Source: Bizionia argentinensis JUB59 (GTDB taxonomy: Bacteria; Bacteroidota; Bacteroidia; Flavobacteriales; Flavobacteriaceae). Taken from it: a stretch of DNA of 64,000 nucleotides. The stretch is from positions 41,907 to 105,906 of the forward strand of contig NZ_AFXZ01000029.1 in assembly GCF_000224335.1 (NCBI RefSeq). Direction: 5' to 3'. Below the pieces are notes generated by a model. That model worked only from the letters and a program-made list of their open reading frames with translations, made no database searches and was not told where the DNA came from. The translations under genes were made by a program, and so were the position numbers. Positions 43,014-54,088 of the stretch are shown piece by piece; the first letter of the stretch is position 1, and each line of letters begins with the position of its first letter.

Positions 43014-43896
43014 CCCGGTTTTGCTGAAAGAAACCGTTGATGGTTTAAATATAAAAGAGGACGGTGTATACGTGGATGTCACCTTTGGTGGTGGTGGGCA
43101 CAGTAAAGAGATATTAAAACGACTGGGGAAAAATGGAAAACTTTTTGCTTTCGATCAGGATCCAGATGCGCTTGAAAACACGATTGATGATGAGCGGTTT
43201 ACGCTAATTCATGAGAATTTTCAGTTTATGAAACGTTTTTTACGATTTTATGGTGTGAAAGAAGTAGATGGCATTTTGGCTGATTTTGGCGTGTCATCAC
43301 ATCAATTTGATGTAGCTGAACGTGGTTTTTCTACCAGATTTGAAGCGGATTTAGATATGCGGATGAATCAGAAAAGTGAATTATCGGCTTATAATGTTGT
43401 GAATGATTATGATGAAGAGCGGCTTAAGCAAGTGCTTTGGCAGTACGGGGAGTTGCGGCAAGCTGCAGCAATGGCAAGCGCTATTGTTGAGCAACGGAAA
43501 ATAGAGCCTATTAAAACAAGTGATCAGTTAAAGTTGGCTTTAAAATCATTTTTGCAACATCAGAAAGAAAATAAGGTTTTGGCACAAATTTATCAAGCCA
43601 TCCGTATTGAAGTGAATCAAGAAATTGAAGTGTTAAAAGCATTTTTGCTACAATCGCCAGAAACGTTAGTGGTTGGTGGTAGGTTAAGTGTTATTTCTTA
43701 TCACTCTTTAGAGGATAGGTTAGTTAAACGTTTTATAAGAAATGGTCTATTTGAAGGCGAACCAGAACGTGATATATACGGTAATTTTGAAGTGCCAATG
43801 AAAAAGGTTGGCGGTTTAATAGTGCCTTCCCGAGAAGAAATAAAACGAAATAGCAGAGCTAGAAGTGCTAAACTTCGAATAGCTAAAAAATTATAA
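42991..43896 (+). CDS. rsmH: 16S rRNA (cytosine(1402)-N(4))-methyltransferase
   Basis: A 301-residue SAM-dependent methyltransferase that modifies C1402 of 16S rRNA. Signatures: MEYHNPVLLKETV, YVDVTFGGGGHSKEIL, ILADFGVSSHQFDVAERGFS and SVISYHSLEDRLVKRF. The start is ATG at 42991; the ATG at 43000 is also possible and would match the usual N-terminus closely. It overlaps mraZ by about 23 bp in another frame, so the two are translationally coupled. Confidence 0.95.
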   Translation: MTTMEYHNPVLLKETVDGLNIKEDGVYVDVTFGGGGHSKEILKRLGKNGKLFAFDQDPDALENTIDDERFTLIHENFQFMKRFLRFYGVKEVDGILADFGVSSHQFDVAERGFSTRFEADLDMRMNQKSELSAYNVVNDYDEERLKQVLWQYGELRQAAAMASAIVEQRKIEPIKTSDQLKLALKSFLQHQKENKVLAQIYQAIRIEVNQEIEVLKAFLLQSPETLVVGGRLSVISYHSLEDRLVKRFIRNGLFEGEPERDIYGNFEVPMKKVGGLIVPSREEIKRNSRARSAKLRIAKKL

Positions 43897-43962
43897 CAAT
43901 CAGCGTTTTTTTGCTGGCATAATGAATAAAGATAATAGTTCCGATTTAATCAGGGTTTTACA

Positions 43963-44280
43963 ATGAAAAAGGAGGTTTCTAACATATTTAAAGGAGCATT
44001 TTTGGTAAACGAAGATGCGCCAAAAAGCTGGCTGATGATTCTGTTTGTGTCCGTTCTAGCAATTGTTATGATTGCTAGTTCACATAGTGCTGATAAAAAA
44101 GTGCATCAAATAGCACGCATTAATAATGAAGCAAAAGAGTTAAGGTCTGCTTTTGTGGATGGTAGAAAACGTTTAACGGAATTAAAAAAAGAAACCGTGG
44201 TAGAATTGAAAATGGAAAGAAGGGGGTTAGCAATTTCTGAAATTCCACCAACAAAAATTAAAGTTAAATCTCAAAGGTAG
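43963..44280 (+). CDS. ftsL: FtsL-like cell-division protein
   Basis: A 105-residue bitopic protein with a short cytoplasmic N-terminus, one membrane helix (about residues 23-40) and a coiled-coil-prone periplasmic part (INNEAKELRSAFVDGRKRLT). This matches FtsL, which joins FtsB and FtsQ in the divisome. Sequence conservation of FtsL is low, so the call depends on topology and position between rsmH and ftsI. Its stop is 6 bp before the ftsI start. Confidence 0.85.
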   Translation: MKKEVSNIFKGAFLVNEDAPKSWLMILFVSVLAIVMIASSHSADKKVHQIARINNEAKELRSAFVDGRKRLTELKKETVVELKMERRGLAISEIPPTKIKVKSQR

Positions 44281-44286
44281 TTCAGG

Positions 44287-46293
44287 TTGGCAACAAACGA
44301 AAAGAACATATTAAACCGATTATATTTTGTGGCAGGATGTATGTTCATCTTCGCCATGGCAGTCGTGTTTAAGCTTTTAAGTATTCAGGTGCTTCATGGA
44401 GAAGAGTACCGCAACATGGCGGAGGAACGCAATATTAGTAATGTTGTTATTCCAGCAAATCGCGGTAATGTGTATTCTGCTAATGGAAACTTGTTAGCTA
44501 CTTCTGTGCCAAAATATGATATTCGTATAGACGCTATGACGCCAACTTCGGCCAGACTTGAGGAGTTTCTAAAGCCTTTAAGCGATTCTTTATCTAAATA
44601 TTCTGGAAAATCATCAGGTTATTATCAAAAGGAAATCCGAAAAGCTCGGGCTAATAAGAATAGATATTATTTGCTAGCGCGGGATATTGGTTATTCTGAT
44701 TATGTACGTATTCGTAATTTTCCATTGTTAAATCTTGGCGCTTTTAAAGGCGGATTAATTGTTGAACAAACTACTAAAAGAGAACACCCTTTAGGTGAAA
44801 TTGCACAACGCTCCATTGGTTATGAGCGTTTTGACGATGCTGGCCATGTTACACGTGCTGGAATTGATGGCGCTTTTGGTGAAAAATACTTACGAGGAAC
44901 AGATGGTCGTCGTTTAAAACAAAAAATAGGAAAAGGACAATGGAAGCCAATTGCGGACTATAATCAAATAGAGCCTAAAGATGGTTACGATGTCTACACG
45001 ACTTTAAGCGTAAATATTCAAGACATAGCGCATCATGCCTTATTGCAGCAATTGGAATATTATCAAGCCGAGCATGGTTCTGTTGTTGTTATGGAAGTGG
45101 CAACTGGCGAAATCCGCGCAATTTCAAATCTAGGTCGCACGAAAAGTGGAGGTTATTATGAGAAATTAAATTATGCCGTTGGTGAGTCTCATGAGCCAGG
45201 CTCAACATTTAAAGTTATGGCTTTAATGGCGGCTTTGGAGGATAAAGTAATCGATACATCCACTATTGTCGATACAAAAAGAGGGCGTAAAACATTTTAT
45301 GGTCGCCCTATAACTGATTCGAAACATGGTGGTTTTGGTGAGATTTCTGCAGCCCGTATTTTAGAAGTGTCTTCAAACATTGGAATTGCAACTATTATAG
45401 ATGAGCATTATTCTAAAAATCCAGAAAAATTTATCAATCGTCTAAAAAGCTGGTCTTTAGATAAGCCTTTAGGGTTACCAATTATAGGAGAAGGAAAACC
45501 TGTTATTCCAGCGCCAGGACATGAAATTTGGAGTAAAAATGCTTTGCCGTCTATGGCTTATGGTTATAATATGGAGTTAACGCCTCTGCAGACACTCACG
45601 TTTTACAATGCCATCGCCAATAATGGTGTTATGTTAAAACCGCGCTTTATTAAAGAAGTCAAAGAGTTAGATGTGAACATAGAGTCTTTCGATAAATATG
45701 TTATCAATAATAAAATAGCTTCTGATAAAACAATAAATGAGATTCAAGAAATTTTGAAAAATGTAGTTGTTCGTGGAACCGGACGCTCCTTGTATTCACC
45801 TTATTTTTCGATGGCAGGAAAAACGGGAACTGCAAAATCAGAATATTGGATGAAGGATTGGAATGATAGACCGCGCTATGTGTCATCTTTTGCTGGATAT
45901 TTTCCTGCTGAAAATCCAAAGTATTCATGCATCGTGGTTATCCATAAGCCAAGTGTTAAAAAAGGTTATTATGGTGCCGATGTTTCTGGACCAGTTTTTA
46001 AACGTATTGCTCAAAAAATTTTTACCGATACACCCATTATTGACGAGATCGATACTTTAGAAGTGAATGATATAGCTGTTAACAATGAATACAACGCGTA
46101 TTTTAAAACAGCACAAACCTATCTGACTATTATGCCAAATGTGGTTGGGCTGCCAGCAATGGATGCCATTGCATTACTGGAAAACATGGGCTTAAATGTC
46201 AGTATTAAAGGCGTGGGCGAAGTGACATTGCAATCCATTTCTAAAGGTGAAAAAATTAAGAGAAATCAAACCGTAACGATTCAAGCATCATGA
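44287..46293 (+). CDS. ftsI: Division-specific penicillin-binding protein (PBP3/FtsI-type) with PASTA domain
   Basis: A 668-residue class B transpeptidase that cross-links septal peptidoglycan. One N-terminal helix, a dimerisation domain (RNISNVVIPANRGNVYSANG), then the transpeptidase with SxxK in EPGSTFKVM (about residue 307), SxN in EVSSNIGIA and KTG in MAGKTGTAKSEYW (about 515). A C-terminal PASTA domain (MPNVVGLPAMDAIALLENMG) is present, uncommon in Gram-negatives but usual in Bacteroidota. The start is TTG at 44287; the next ATG lies inside the membrane helix. It overlaps murE by 4 bp. Confidence 0.94.
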   Translation: MATNEKNILNRLYFVAGCMFIFAMAVVFKLLSIQVLHGEEYRNMAEERNISNVVIPANRGNVYSANGNLLATSVPKYDIRIDAMTPTSARLEEFLKPLSDSLSKYSGKSSGYYQKEIRKARANKNRYYLLARDIGYSDYVRIRNFPLLNLGAFKGGLIVEQTTKREHPLGEIAQRSIGYERFDDAGHVTRAGIDGAFGEKYLRGTDGRRLKQKIGKGQWKPIADYNQIEPKDGYDVYTTLSVNIQDIAHHALLQQLEYYQAEHGSVVVMEVATGEIRAISNLGRTKSGGYYEKLNYAVGESHEPGSTFKVMALMAALEDKVIDTSTIVDTKRGRKTFYGRPITDSKHGGFGEISAARILEVSSNIGIATIIDEHYSKNPEKFINRLKSWSLDKPLGLPIIGEGKPVIPAPGHEIWSKNALPSMAYGYNMELTPLQTLTFYNAIANNGVMLKPRFIKEVKELDVNIESFDKYVINNKIASDKTINEIQEILKNVVVRGTGRSLYSPYFSMAGKTGTAKSEYWMKDWNDRPRYVSSFAGYFPAENPKYSCIVVIHKPSVKKGYYGADVSGPVFKRIAQKIFTDTPIIDEIDTLEVNDIAVNNEYNAYFKTAQTYLTIMPNVVGLPAMDAIALLENMGLNVSIKGVGEVTLQSISKGEKIKRNQTVTIQAS

Positions 46294-47753
46294 TGATTTT
46301 AAAAGACATATTATACAAAGTACCATTACTTGCAGTTGTAGGCAGTACAGGTGTGTCCATTAATAATATTGTTTTCGATTCAAGAAAAGTGTCTAAAAAT
46401 GATGTTTTTGTTGCAATAAAAGGAACCGTTGTAGACGGTCATGATTTTATTCAAACGGCAATTGATCAGGGTTGTGCTGCTGTAGTTTGCGAAAATACAC
46501 CAGATAAACTTACCGAAAATGTTGTTTATGTTGAGGTTACCAATACCTCTAGCGCTTTAGCTATTATGGCTTCCAATTTTTATGGTGTGCCATCCGCTAA
46601 TTTGAAATTAGTTGGTGTTACGGGAACCAATGGGAAAACAACCATTGCAACCTTACTGTATCAGTTATTTAAAAACGCTGGTTATAAAGTGGGACTATTA
46701 TCTACCGTTAAAATTATGGTGGACGATTACGAGTTTAAAACATCACATACTACGCCAGATTCGTTAACGATTAACAAATATTTAAAGCAGATGAATGATG
46801 CTGGTGTAGAGTTTTGCTTTATGGAAGTGAGCTCGCATGGTATTCATCAAAAACGTACGGAAGGTTTAGATTTTAAAGGGGGTGTTTTCACTAATTTATC
46901 ACATGATCATTTGGATTATCACAGCAGTTTTGCAGAATATCGGGATGTGAAAAAGGCTTTTTTCGATGGGCTTTCAAAAGACGCTTTTGCGGTGGTAAAT
47001 GCGGATGATAAAAATGGGATGGTGATGTTGCAAAATTCCGTTGCAAAAAAACACACATACGCCTTAAAGAGTTATGCTGATTATAAAGCGCATATTCTAG
47101 AAAATCAATTTACCGGTTTGTTGCTTAAAATTAATGACAGTGAAGTTTGGACGCGCCTAATTGGAAGTTTCAATGCTTATAATGTCTTAGCCATTTATGC
47201 GACTGCCGAATTGTTAGGTCTAGAAAAAGTAGAGATATTACGTTTAATAAGCGAATTAAAAAGTGTTTCAGGACGTTTTCAGTATATAATTTCTAAAGAA
47301 AAAATTACGGCTATTGTGGATTATGCACATACGCCTGATGCGTTGAAAAATGTATTAGAAACCATAAATAGCATCCGAACTAAAAATGAAGAACTAATAA
47401 CCGTTGTTGGTTGTGGTGGAGATCGCGATAGAACTAAACGACCAAAAATGGGTCATATCGCTTCGGCTTTAAGTACTAAGGTGGTTTTTACAAGTGATAA
47501 TCCAAGAACCGAAAATCCAGATGAGATTGTTAAGGAAGTGGAAGCGGGCGTAGAGCCTCAAAATTATAAAAAAACAGTTTCTATTACCGACAGGAAACAG
47601 GCTATTAAGGCAGCTTGTCAAATGGCAAATCCTAATGATATTATTTTAATTGCTGGTAAAGGTCATGAAACTTATCAAGATATTAATGGCGAGCGTATCG
47701 ACTTTGATGATCTTAAAATTGTACAAGAATTATTAAAACAATTAGAAAAATAA
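46290..47753 (+). CDS. murE: UDP-MurNAc-L-Ala-D-Glu:meso-diaminopimelate ligase
   Basis: A 487-residue Mur ligase adding the third amino acid to the peptidoglycan precursor. The ATP loop [18 protein letters not shown] lies near residue 110, the carbamylated-Lys region in [15 protein letters not shown] and the substrate motif [11 protein letters not shown] near 410; DNPR selects meso-diaminopimelate rather than lysine. The first in-frame codons are tandem Met (MMILK). Its start overlaps ftsI by 4 bp, and mraY begins 1 bp after its stop. Confidence 0.96.
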   Translation: MMILKDILYKVPLLAVVGSTGVSINNIVFDSRKVSKNDVFVAIKGTVVDGHDFIQTAIDQGCAAVVCENTPDKLTENVVYVEVTNTSSALAIMASNFYGVPSANLKLVGVTGTNGKTTIATLLYQLFKNAGYKVGLLSTVKIMVDDYEFKTSHTTPDSLTINKYLKQMNDAGVEFCFMEVSSHGIHQKRTEGLDFKGGVFTNLSHDHLDYHSSFAEYRDVKKAFFDGLSKDAFAVVNADDKNGMVMLQNSVAKKHTYALKSYADYKAHILENQFTGLLLKINDSEVWTRLIGSFNAYNVLAIYATAELLGLEKVEILRLISELKSVSGRFQYIISKEKITAIVDYAHTPDALKNVLETINSIRTKNEELITVVGCGGDRDRTKRPKMGHIASALSTKVVFTSDNPRTENPDEIVKEVEAGVEPQNYKKTVSITDRKQAIKAACQMANPNDIILIAGKGHETYQDINGERIDFDDLKIVQELLKQLEK

Positions 47754-47754
47754 T

Positions 47755-48996
47755 ATGCTGTTTTACCTATTTGAATATTTAGACACGAACTACGATTTTC
47801 CAGGATCTGCTTTATTTGGTTTTATAACCTTTAGAGCGGCTGTGACAATCATTTTGTCTTTGCTAATATCTACTATTTTTGGTCGACGTATTATTCGTTT
47901 TCTTCAAAAACAGCAGGTAGGTGAAAATATTCGTGATTTAGGTTTAGATGGTCAGGTTGAAAAAGCGGGCACGCCTACAATGGGTGGTGTCATTATTATA
48001 CTAGCAACATTGATTCCTGTTTTATTATTTGCGAAGTTAGGAAATATATATATCATTTTACTGATAATCACCACATTATGGATGGGAGCTATTGGGTTTA
48101 TTGATGATTATATCAAGAAATTCAAAAATGATAAAGATGGTTTAAAAGGGCGTTTTAAAGTGCTTGGTCAAATTGGTCTTGGAATTATTGTTGGTGCAAC
48201 CTTATATTTTCACCCAAATGTCACTTTAAAGGAAAAGTTACCTCAAGCCCAACAGCAGGAAATATTGACAGCAAACCCGAAAGTGGAATCGTCACAACTT
48301 TTTAAAATGGAAGAGAAGTCTACCAAGACTACCATTCCATTCGTAAAACAAAATGAATTTGATTATGCAGATCTAATCACATGGATTAGTCCTGATTTGG
48401 CAAAATATGCTTGGATTATTTTTATTCTGGCAACTATTTTTATAATTACTGCCGTTTCTAACGGAGCTAATTTAACAGATGGTATTGATGGTCTGGCTGC
48501 AGGAACATCGGCCATTATAGTGTTAACACTCGGTATTTTTACGTGGGTTTCGGGTAATATTATTTTCTCGGATTATCTAAACATCATGTATATACCGCGC
48601 GTAGAGGAAATAACTATTTACATCGCAGCTTTTGTAGGGGCCTTAATTGGGTTTTTATGGTACAATACTTATCCAGCTCAAGTTTTTATGGGGGATACAG
48701 GGAGTTTAACTATTGGTGGAATTATTGCTGTAATTGCAATTGCCGTTAGAAAGGAATGGTTGATACCTATATTATGTGGAATTTTCCTTGCGGAAAATTT
48801 ATCCGTAGTTATGCAGGTAAGTTGGTTTAAATATACCAAGAAAAAATATGGTGAAGGTAGACGGGTTTTTAAAATGGCGCCTTTACATCACCATTATCAA
48901 AAATCGGGATATCACGAAAGTAAAATAGTAACACGTTTTTGGATTATAGGAATTTTACTAGCTATTATTACCATCGTTACTTTAAAAATTAGATAA
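47755..48996 (+). CDS. mraY: Phospho-N-acetylmuramoyl-pentapeptide transferase
   Basis: A 413-residue membrane enzyme making lipid I on undecaprenyl phosphate. It has about 10 helices and the catalytic motifs [55 protein letters not shown] and [12 protein letters not shown], plus the [15 protein letters not shown] end. A hydrophilic insert of about 55 residues (about 155-210) makes it longer than the usual 360; this is seen in other Bacteroidota MraY proteins. It follows murE by 1 bp. Confidence 0.95.
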   Translation: MLFYLFEYLDTNYDFPGSALFGFITFRAAVTIILSLLISTIFGRRIIRFLQKQQVGENIRDLGLDGQVEKAGTPTMGGVIIILATLIPVLLFAKLGNIYIILLIITTLWMGAIGFIDDYIKKFKNDKDGLKGRFKVLGQIGLGIIVGATLYFHPNVTLKEKLPQAQQQEILTANPKVESSQLFKMEEKSTKTTIPFVKQNEFDYADLITWISPDLAKYAWIIFILATIFIITAVSNGANLTDGIDGLAAGTSAIIVLTLGIFTWVSGNIIFSDYLNIMYIPRVEEITIYIAAFVGALIGFLWYNTYPAQVFMGDTGSLTIGGIIAVIAIAVRKEWLIPILCGIFLAENLSVVMQVSWFKYTKKKYGEGRRVFKMAPLHHHYQKSGYHESKIVTRFWIIGILLAIITIVTLKIR

Positions 48997-49013
48997 AACG
49001 AGCGCGAATTAAT

Positions 49014-50345
49014 ATGAAACGATTAGTCGTATTAGGAGGAGGAGAAAGCGGAGTGGGTGCAGCGCTTTTAGGAAAAGCAAAAGGCTTTGAAGTTTTTGTT
49101 TCAGATAAAGGAAAAATTAAAGATAAATATATAAACGTTCTTAAACTTAATGAGATTGAATGGGAGTCTGAACAGCATACGGAATTACAAATTTTAAATG
49201 CTGATTTAGTAGTTAAAAGTCCAGGTATTCCGGATACAGTTCCAATAATAAAACTGCTCAAGGAACAAGGGGTTTTAGTTGTTTCTGAAATTGAATTTGC
49301 ATCACGTTATACGCATGCAACTTTAGTGGGAATAACGGGAAGTAATGGTAAAACTACGACCGCTTCATTAATGCATCACGTATTAAAGCAAGAATTGGAG
49401 GTGGGATTAGCCGGTAATATCGGGGATAGCTTCGCGAAACAAGTTTTGGAAAATGATTTTTCAAACTATGTATTAGAAATCAGCAGTTTTCAATTAGATA
49501 ATTGTATCGATTTTAAACCACATATAGCCGTTTTGCTAAACATTACACCGGATCATTTGGATAGATATAATTATGAGTTTGATAACTATATCGCTTCAAA
49601 ATTCAGAATTGCTATGAATCAAACATCGGAGGATTATTTGATTTATGATGCCGACGATGACGTCATTACAAATTGGCTTAAAAAGAATCCAGTTCAATCA
49701 ACATTATTGCCGTTTTCGCTGGTGAAAACAATAGAAAATGGCGCGTATTTAGATAAAGAAACACTTAAAATAACAATAGATAATAATCAGATAATTATGC
49801 CAACAAAGGATATAGCATTACAAGGGAAGCACAATACTAAAAACGCTATGGCAGCGTCTACGGTTGCGCACTTACTTAAAATAAGAAAACAAACCATTCG
49901 TGAGAGTTTAGAGAATTTTCATGGTGTTGAGCATCGTTTAGAAGAAGTGTTAAAAATAAATAAAGTGAATTATATCAACGACTCGAAGGCTACAAACGTA
50001 AACGCAACGTATTATGCATTAGAGAGTATGAGTTCACCTACAATTTGGATTGTTGGTGGCGAAGATAAAGGCAATAATTACGCAGAGCTTTTTCCATTTA
50101 TAAATGAAAAAGTAAAAGCTATTATTTGTTTAGGCGTTGATAATAAAAAGTTATTTGAAAACTTCGAATCAATGGTGGATATCATTGTTGAAACTCAATC
50201 CATGAGCGAAGCAGTTAAAATCGCATACAAAATAGCAGAATCTGGTGACAACGTGTTACTATCTCCAGCATGTGCTAGTTTCGATTTATTTGAAAACTAT
50301 GAAGATCGCGGACGTCAATTTAAAGAAGCGGTTAGAAATTTATAA
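49014..50345 (+). CDS. murD: UDP-MurNAc-L-alanine:D-glutamate ligase
   Basis: A 443-residue Mur ligase adding D-Glu to UDP-MurNAc-Ala. It opens with a Rossmann-like LVVLGGGESGVGAALLGK, carries the ATP loop ITGSNGKTTTASLMHHVL near residue 108, LNITPDHLDRYNYEF, and NDSKATNVNATYYALES near 325, and ends SPACASFDLFENYEDRGRQF. It lies 17 bp after mraY and 60 bp before ftsW. Confidence 0.96.
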   Translation: MKRLVVLGGGESGVGAALLGKAKGFEVFVSDKGKIKDKYINVLKLNEIEWESEQHTELQILNADLVVKSPGIPDTVPIIKLLKEQGVLVVSEIEFASRYTHATLVGITGSNGKTTTASLMHHVLKQELEVGLAGNIGDSFAKQVLENDFSNYVLEISSFQLDNCIDFKPHIAVLLNITPDHLDRYNYEFDNYIASKFRIAMNQTSEDYLIYDADDDVITNWLKKNPVQSTLLPFSLVKTIENGAYLDKETLKITIDNNQIIMPTKDIALQGKHNTKNAMAASTVAHLLKIRKQTIRESLENFHGVEHRLEEVLKINKVNYINDSKATNVNATYYALESMSSPTIWIVGGEDKGNNYAELFPFINEKVKAIICLGVDNKKLFENFESMVDIIVETQSMSEAVKIAYKIAESGDNVLLSPACASFDLFENYEDRGRQFKEAVRNL

Positions 50346-50405
50346 AATATAAATGGTCATTTCAAAATTGAATTGACATAAACTAAAAAATACAGAAGTA
50401 TAAAC

Positions 50406-51599
50406 GTGCAACAAGTTTTTAAAAATATAAAAGGCGATCGATTAATATGGGCAATAGTGGCACTATTGGCAATATTTTCGTTTCTACCTGTTTACAGCGC
50501 AGCTAGTAACTTAGCTTACAATGGCGTTGGAAGAGGTACGTTTTCAATATTTTTCGGACATTTTATGCATTTGTTATTAGGTTTTTTAATAGTTTTTATA
50601 GTTCATAAAATTCCCTATCGGTATTTTAGAGCTATTTCTATTTTATTACTGCCTGTTGTATTGATGTTACTGGTTATAACTTTAATGCAAGGTTCATCAG
50701 GGTCTGGAACTAATACGAGCCGCTGGATTCAAATACCTGTAGTTGGTGTTTCGTTTCAAACATCCACTTTTGCCTTTGTGGTATTGATGGTCTATGTAGC
50801 GCATTATATGTCACGGGTCAAGGATAAGGTAATCGCTTTTAAAGAATCTATTTTACCGCTTTGGACACCCGTTTTTTTTGTACTGGTTTTAATATTACCA
50901 GCTAACTTTTCTACGGCAGCTATTATGTTTTGTATGGTTGTTGTTTTGGTGTTTTTGGGAGGTTATCCCGTTCGGTATTTAGCAGTTATTATTGGGTTAG
51001 GTATTGTGGCTTTGACGCTTTTTGTGTTAACGGCAAAAGCCTTCCCGGATGCCATGCCAAACCGAGTGGATACTTGGATGAGTCGTGTGGAGAGTTTTAC
51101 TGATGATGCTATTACAGAGGAAGATTATCAAATAGAAAAGGCTAAAATAGCCATCGCTTCTGGAGGCGTGCAGGGAGTAGGCCCAGGAAAGAGTACTCAA
51201 AAGAACTTTTTACCACAGTCTTCTTCCGATTTTATTTTCGCCATTATTGTGGAGGAATATGGCTTAATTGGCGGTTTTATACTGTTATTTTTTTACCTCG
51301 CTTTATTATTTCGAATAGTTATCGTATCTCAAAAATCAGATACAATATTTGGAACATTAGTAGTGTTGGGTGTTGGTTTGCCTATCGTGTTTCAGGCGTT
51401 AATAAATATGGCTGTCGCCGTGCAGTTATTTCCTGTTACAGGACAAACTTTACCGCTTATTAGTAGTGGTGGAACGTCTATATGGATGACATGTTTGGCA
51501 ATTGGTATTATATTAAGTGTTAGTGCAAAAAGAGAAGAAATAGTCAATAAAGAACAACGAGAAGACAACCCTTTGGATATATTAACAGAGGCAATTTAA
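50406..51599 (+). CDS. ftsW: Septal peptidoglycan polymerase FtsW (SEDS family)
   Basis: A 397-residue polytopic SEDS protein that polymerises lipid II at the septum together with the class B PBP encoded in the same cluster. About 10 helices; recognisable segments are FLPVYSAASNLAYN, the QSSSDFIFAIIVEEYGLIGG motif and LPLISSGGTSIWMTCLAIGI near the C-terminus. The start codon is GTG at 50406 (MQQVFKNIKGDRL). No ATG offers a better start. Confidence 0.94.
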   Translation: MQQVFKNIKGDRLIWAIVALLAIFSFLPVYSAASNLAYNGVGRGTFSIFFGHFMHLLLGFLIVFIVHKIPYRYFRAISILLLPVVLMLLVITLMQGSSGSGTNTSRWIQIPVVGVSFQTSTFAFVVLMVYVAHYMSRVKDKVIAFKESILPLWTPVFFVLVLILPANFSTAAIMFCMVVVLVFLGGYPVRYLAVIIGLGIVALTLFVLTAKAFPDAMPNRVDTWMSRVESFTDDAITEEDYQIEKAKIAIASGGVQGVGPGKSTQKNFLPQSSSDFIFAIIVEEYGLIGGFILLFFYLALLFRIVIVSQKSDTIFGTLVVLGVGLPIVFQALINMAVAVQLFPVTGQTLPLISSGGTSIWMTCLAIGIILSVSAKREEIVNKEQREDNPLDILTEAI

Positions 51600-51623
51600 T
51601 AACAAGAAATTTTAAACATATCA

Positions 51624-52739
51624 GTGATCAATAGTAATAAAACATATAAAATAATTCTTTCCGGTGGAGGTACAGGTGGACATATTTATCCGGCTGTCGC
51701 GATAGCTAACGAATTGAAGTCGCGGTTTCCAAATGCCGATTTTTTATTTGTGGGCGCTAAAGATCGCATGGAAATGGATAAAGTTCCGCAGGCAGGATAT
51801 AAAATTATAGGTTTGTGGATTTCGGGAATTCAGCGTGAATTAACATTGAGAAATTTAAGCTTTCCTTTTAAATTAATAAGTAGCTTATGGAAGTCTCGAA
51901 AAATTATAAAAGATTTTAAACCGGATGTTGTTATTGGAACTGGCGGTTTTGCAAGTGGTCCTTTGTTAATAATGGCAACATCAAAAGGTATTCCTAGTTT
52001 AATTCAAGAGCAAAATTCTTACCCAGGAATTACCAATAAATTATTAGGTAAAAAAGCGGATAAAATTTGCGTGGCTTATGATGATTTAGAGCGCTTTTTC
52101 CCTAAAGATAAAATTATAAAAACAGGAAACCCTGTGAGAGCAGATTTGTTGCATATTGCTGAAAAACGTGATGATGCGTACAAGATGTTTTCATTAGAAA
52201 AGGAAACAAAAACCATTCTGGTTTTAGGTGGTAGTTTAGGGGCGCGACGTATAAATCAATTGATAGAAAAAGAATTTGATTTTTTGCTAACACACAATGT
52301 TCAGATAATCTGGCAGTGTGGCAAGTTGTATTATGAGCAATATAAAATTTACGATAACACTAAAAATATTCAAGTTCACGAATTTATAAATGATATGGCT
52401 TGTGCTTATGCCGCTGCTGATATTATTATTTCACGAGCGGGTGCTATTTCAGTTTCAGAATTATGTATTGTTGGGAAACCTGTAATATTTATTCCGTCAC
52501 CAAATGTAGCTGAAGATCATCAAGCAAAAAATGCACAGGCAATTGTAGATGCACAAGCGGCTATAATTATTAAAGAAAGTGATTTGGAAGTGGATTTTCA
52601 AAATAAATTCACCCAACTTATTATATCACCAGAAAAGCAACAAAAGTTAGGCGATAACATTAAAAAGTTAGCCTTAACAAATGCTACAAAACAAATTGTA
52701 GATGAAGTAGAACTATTATTAAACAAGTCAAATAAATGA
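51624..52739 (+). CDS. murG: UDP-N-acetylglucosamine:lipid I glycosyltransferase
   Basis: A 371-residue glycosyltransferase of family GT28 that turns lipid I into lipid II on the cytoplasmic face. Motifs: [20 protein letters not shown] at residue 10, [50 protein letters not shown] and [14 protein letters not shown]. The start is GTG at 51624. It overlaps murC by 4 bp (ATGA). Confidence 0.95.
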   Translation: MINSNKTYKIILSGGGTGGHIYPAVAIANELKSRFPNADFLFVGAKDRMEMDKVPQAGYKIIGLWISGIQRELTLRNLSFPFKLISSLWKSRKIIKDFKPDVVIGTGGFASGPLLIMATSKGIPSLIQEQNSYPGITNKLLGKKADKICVAYDDLERFFPKDKIIKTGNPVRADLLHIAEKRDDAYKMFSLEKETKTILVLGGSLGARRINQLIEKEFDFLLTHNVQIIWQCGKLYYEQYKIYDNTKNIQVHEFINDMACAYAAADIIISRAGAISVSELCIVGKPVIFIPSPNVAEDHQAKNAQAIVDAQAAIIIKESDLEVDFQNKFTQLIISPEKQQKLGDNIKKLALTNATKQIVDEVELLLNKSNK

Positions 52740-54088
52740 ATCTAGACTCTATAAAAAACGTTTATTTTATTGGTATTGGTGGTATCGGTATGAGTGCGCT
52801 CGCCCGATATTTTCACGCTAATGGCAAGCGTGTGTCTGGTTATGATAAAACCTCTTCCGAGATAACGGATGCGTTAATTGATTCGGGTATTCCTGTTCAC
52901 TTTGAAGATTCTGTAAGGTATTTAGAAGATTATGTATTAAACAACACAAATACTTTGGTGGTTTATACGCCAGCCGTTCCAAAGAGTCATAAGGAGCTGG
53001 TTCATTTTATGCATAGTGGTCACCGTGTTTTAAAACGTTCAGAGGTTTTGGGTGTTATTACCGCAAACACATTTTGTTTGGCAGTGGCAGGTACCCACGG
53101 CAAAACTACAACCACGAGTATTTTAGGTCATATAATGAAAGTATGTGATGTTCCTGTAACCGCATTTTTAGGAGGGATTAGTGAAAATTATAATTCCAAT
53201 CTTATTCTAAATGGTACGGAAGTAACGGTGGTAGAGGCAGATGAATTTGATTGGTCATTTTTAACGCTTTCGCCAAACATGGCTTGCATTACATCTATGG
53301 ATGCTGATCATCTGGATATTTATGGCGATGCTGCAGAATTGGAGAAATCCTTTAATGATTTTGCTCATAAATTAAAAGAAGATGGTACGTTATTTGTAAA
53401 AAATGGCTTATCAATAGCGGGTGTAACATATGGTATTGAGGATGATTCAGATTACACCGCTCAAAATATAAAGATTGAGAATGGCACCTATATTTTTGAT
53501 GTAAAAACACCAAAAGCATTAATTGAAAATATTGAATTCAGCCTACCTGGTCGGCATAATTTATCTAACGCGTTAATTGCTTTAGCAATGGCTGTAGAAT
53601 ACGGTTGCAATCACGATCAAATTGTAAAAGCTTTAGCTTCTTATACAGGGGTTAAACGTCGTTTTTCATATCATATTAAACGAGATGATTTGGTCTATAT
53701 AGATGATTATGCACATCATCCGGAGGAAATAAATGCCGTACATCAAGCGGTTCGGGAAATGTATCCAGGTAAAGAAGTTTTGGCTATTTTTCAACCACAT
53801 CTATTCAGTAGAACGCGTGATTTTGTAGACGATTTTGCAGCTAGTTTATCAAAATTTGATGAAGTTATGCTTTTGGATATTTATCCAGCGCGCGAAGAAC
53901 CTATTGAAGGCGTTTCATCGGAATGGTTGTTAGAGAAAATTACGAATGACAATAAACTGCTTATTTCAAAAGCCGAATTAATTGATAAAGTAAAAGCCAG
54001 TCGAGCTCAAGTTATTTTAACAATCGGAGCTGGTGATATTGGTGAACAAGTAAAACATATAAAAGAAGCATTACGCCATGAAAATTAA
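52736..54088 (+). CDS. murC: UDP-N-acetylmuramate:L-alanine ligase
   Basis: A 450-residue Mur ligase adding the first amino acid of the stem peptide. Motifs: [18 protein letters not shown] at the N-terminus, [18 protein letters not shown] near residue 118, [26 protein letters not shown] and [13 protein letters not shown] near 322. Start overlaps murG by 4 bp and the stop overlaps ftsQ by 11 bp. Confidence 0.96.
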   Translation: MNLDSIKNVYFIGIGGIGMSALARYFHANGKRVSGYDKTSSEITDALIDSGIPVHFEDSVRYLEDYVLNNTNTLVVYTPAVPKSHKELVHFMHSGHRVLKRSEVLGVITANTFCLAVAGTHGKTTTTSILGHIMKVCDVPVTAFLGGISENYNSNLILNGTEVTVVEADEFDWSFLTLSPNMACITSMDADHLDIYGDAAELEKSFNDFAHKLKEDGTLFVKNGLSIAGVTYGIEDDSDYTAQNIKIENGTYIFDVKTPKALIENIEFSLPGRHNLSNALIALAMAVEYGCNHDQIVKALASYTGVKRRFSYHIKRDDLVYIDDYAHHPEEINAVHQAVREMYPGKEVLAIFQPHLFSRTRDFVDDFAASLSKFDEVMLLDIYPAREEPIEGVSSEWLLEKITNDNKLLISKAELIDKVKASRAQVILTIGAGDIGEQVKHIKEALRHEN

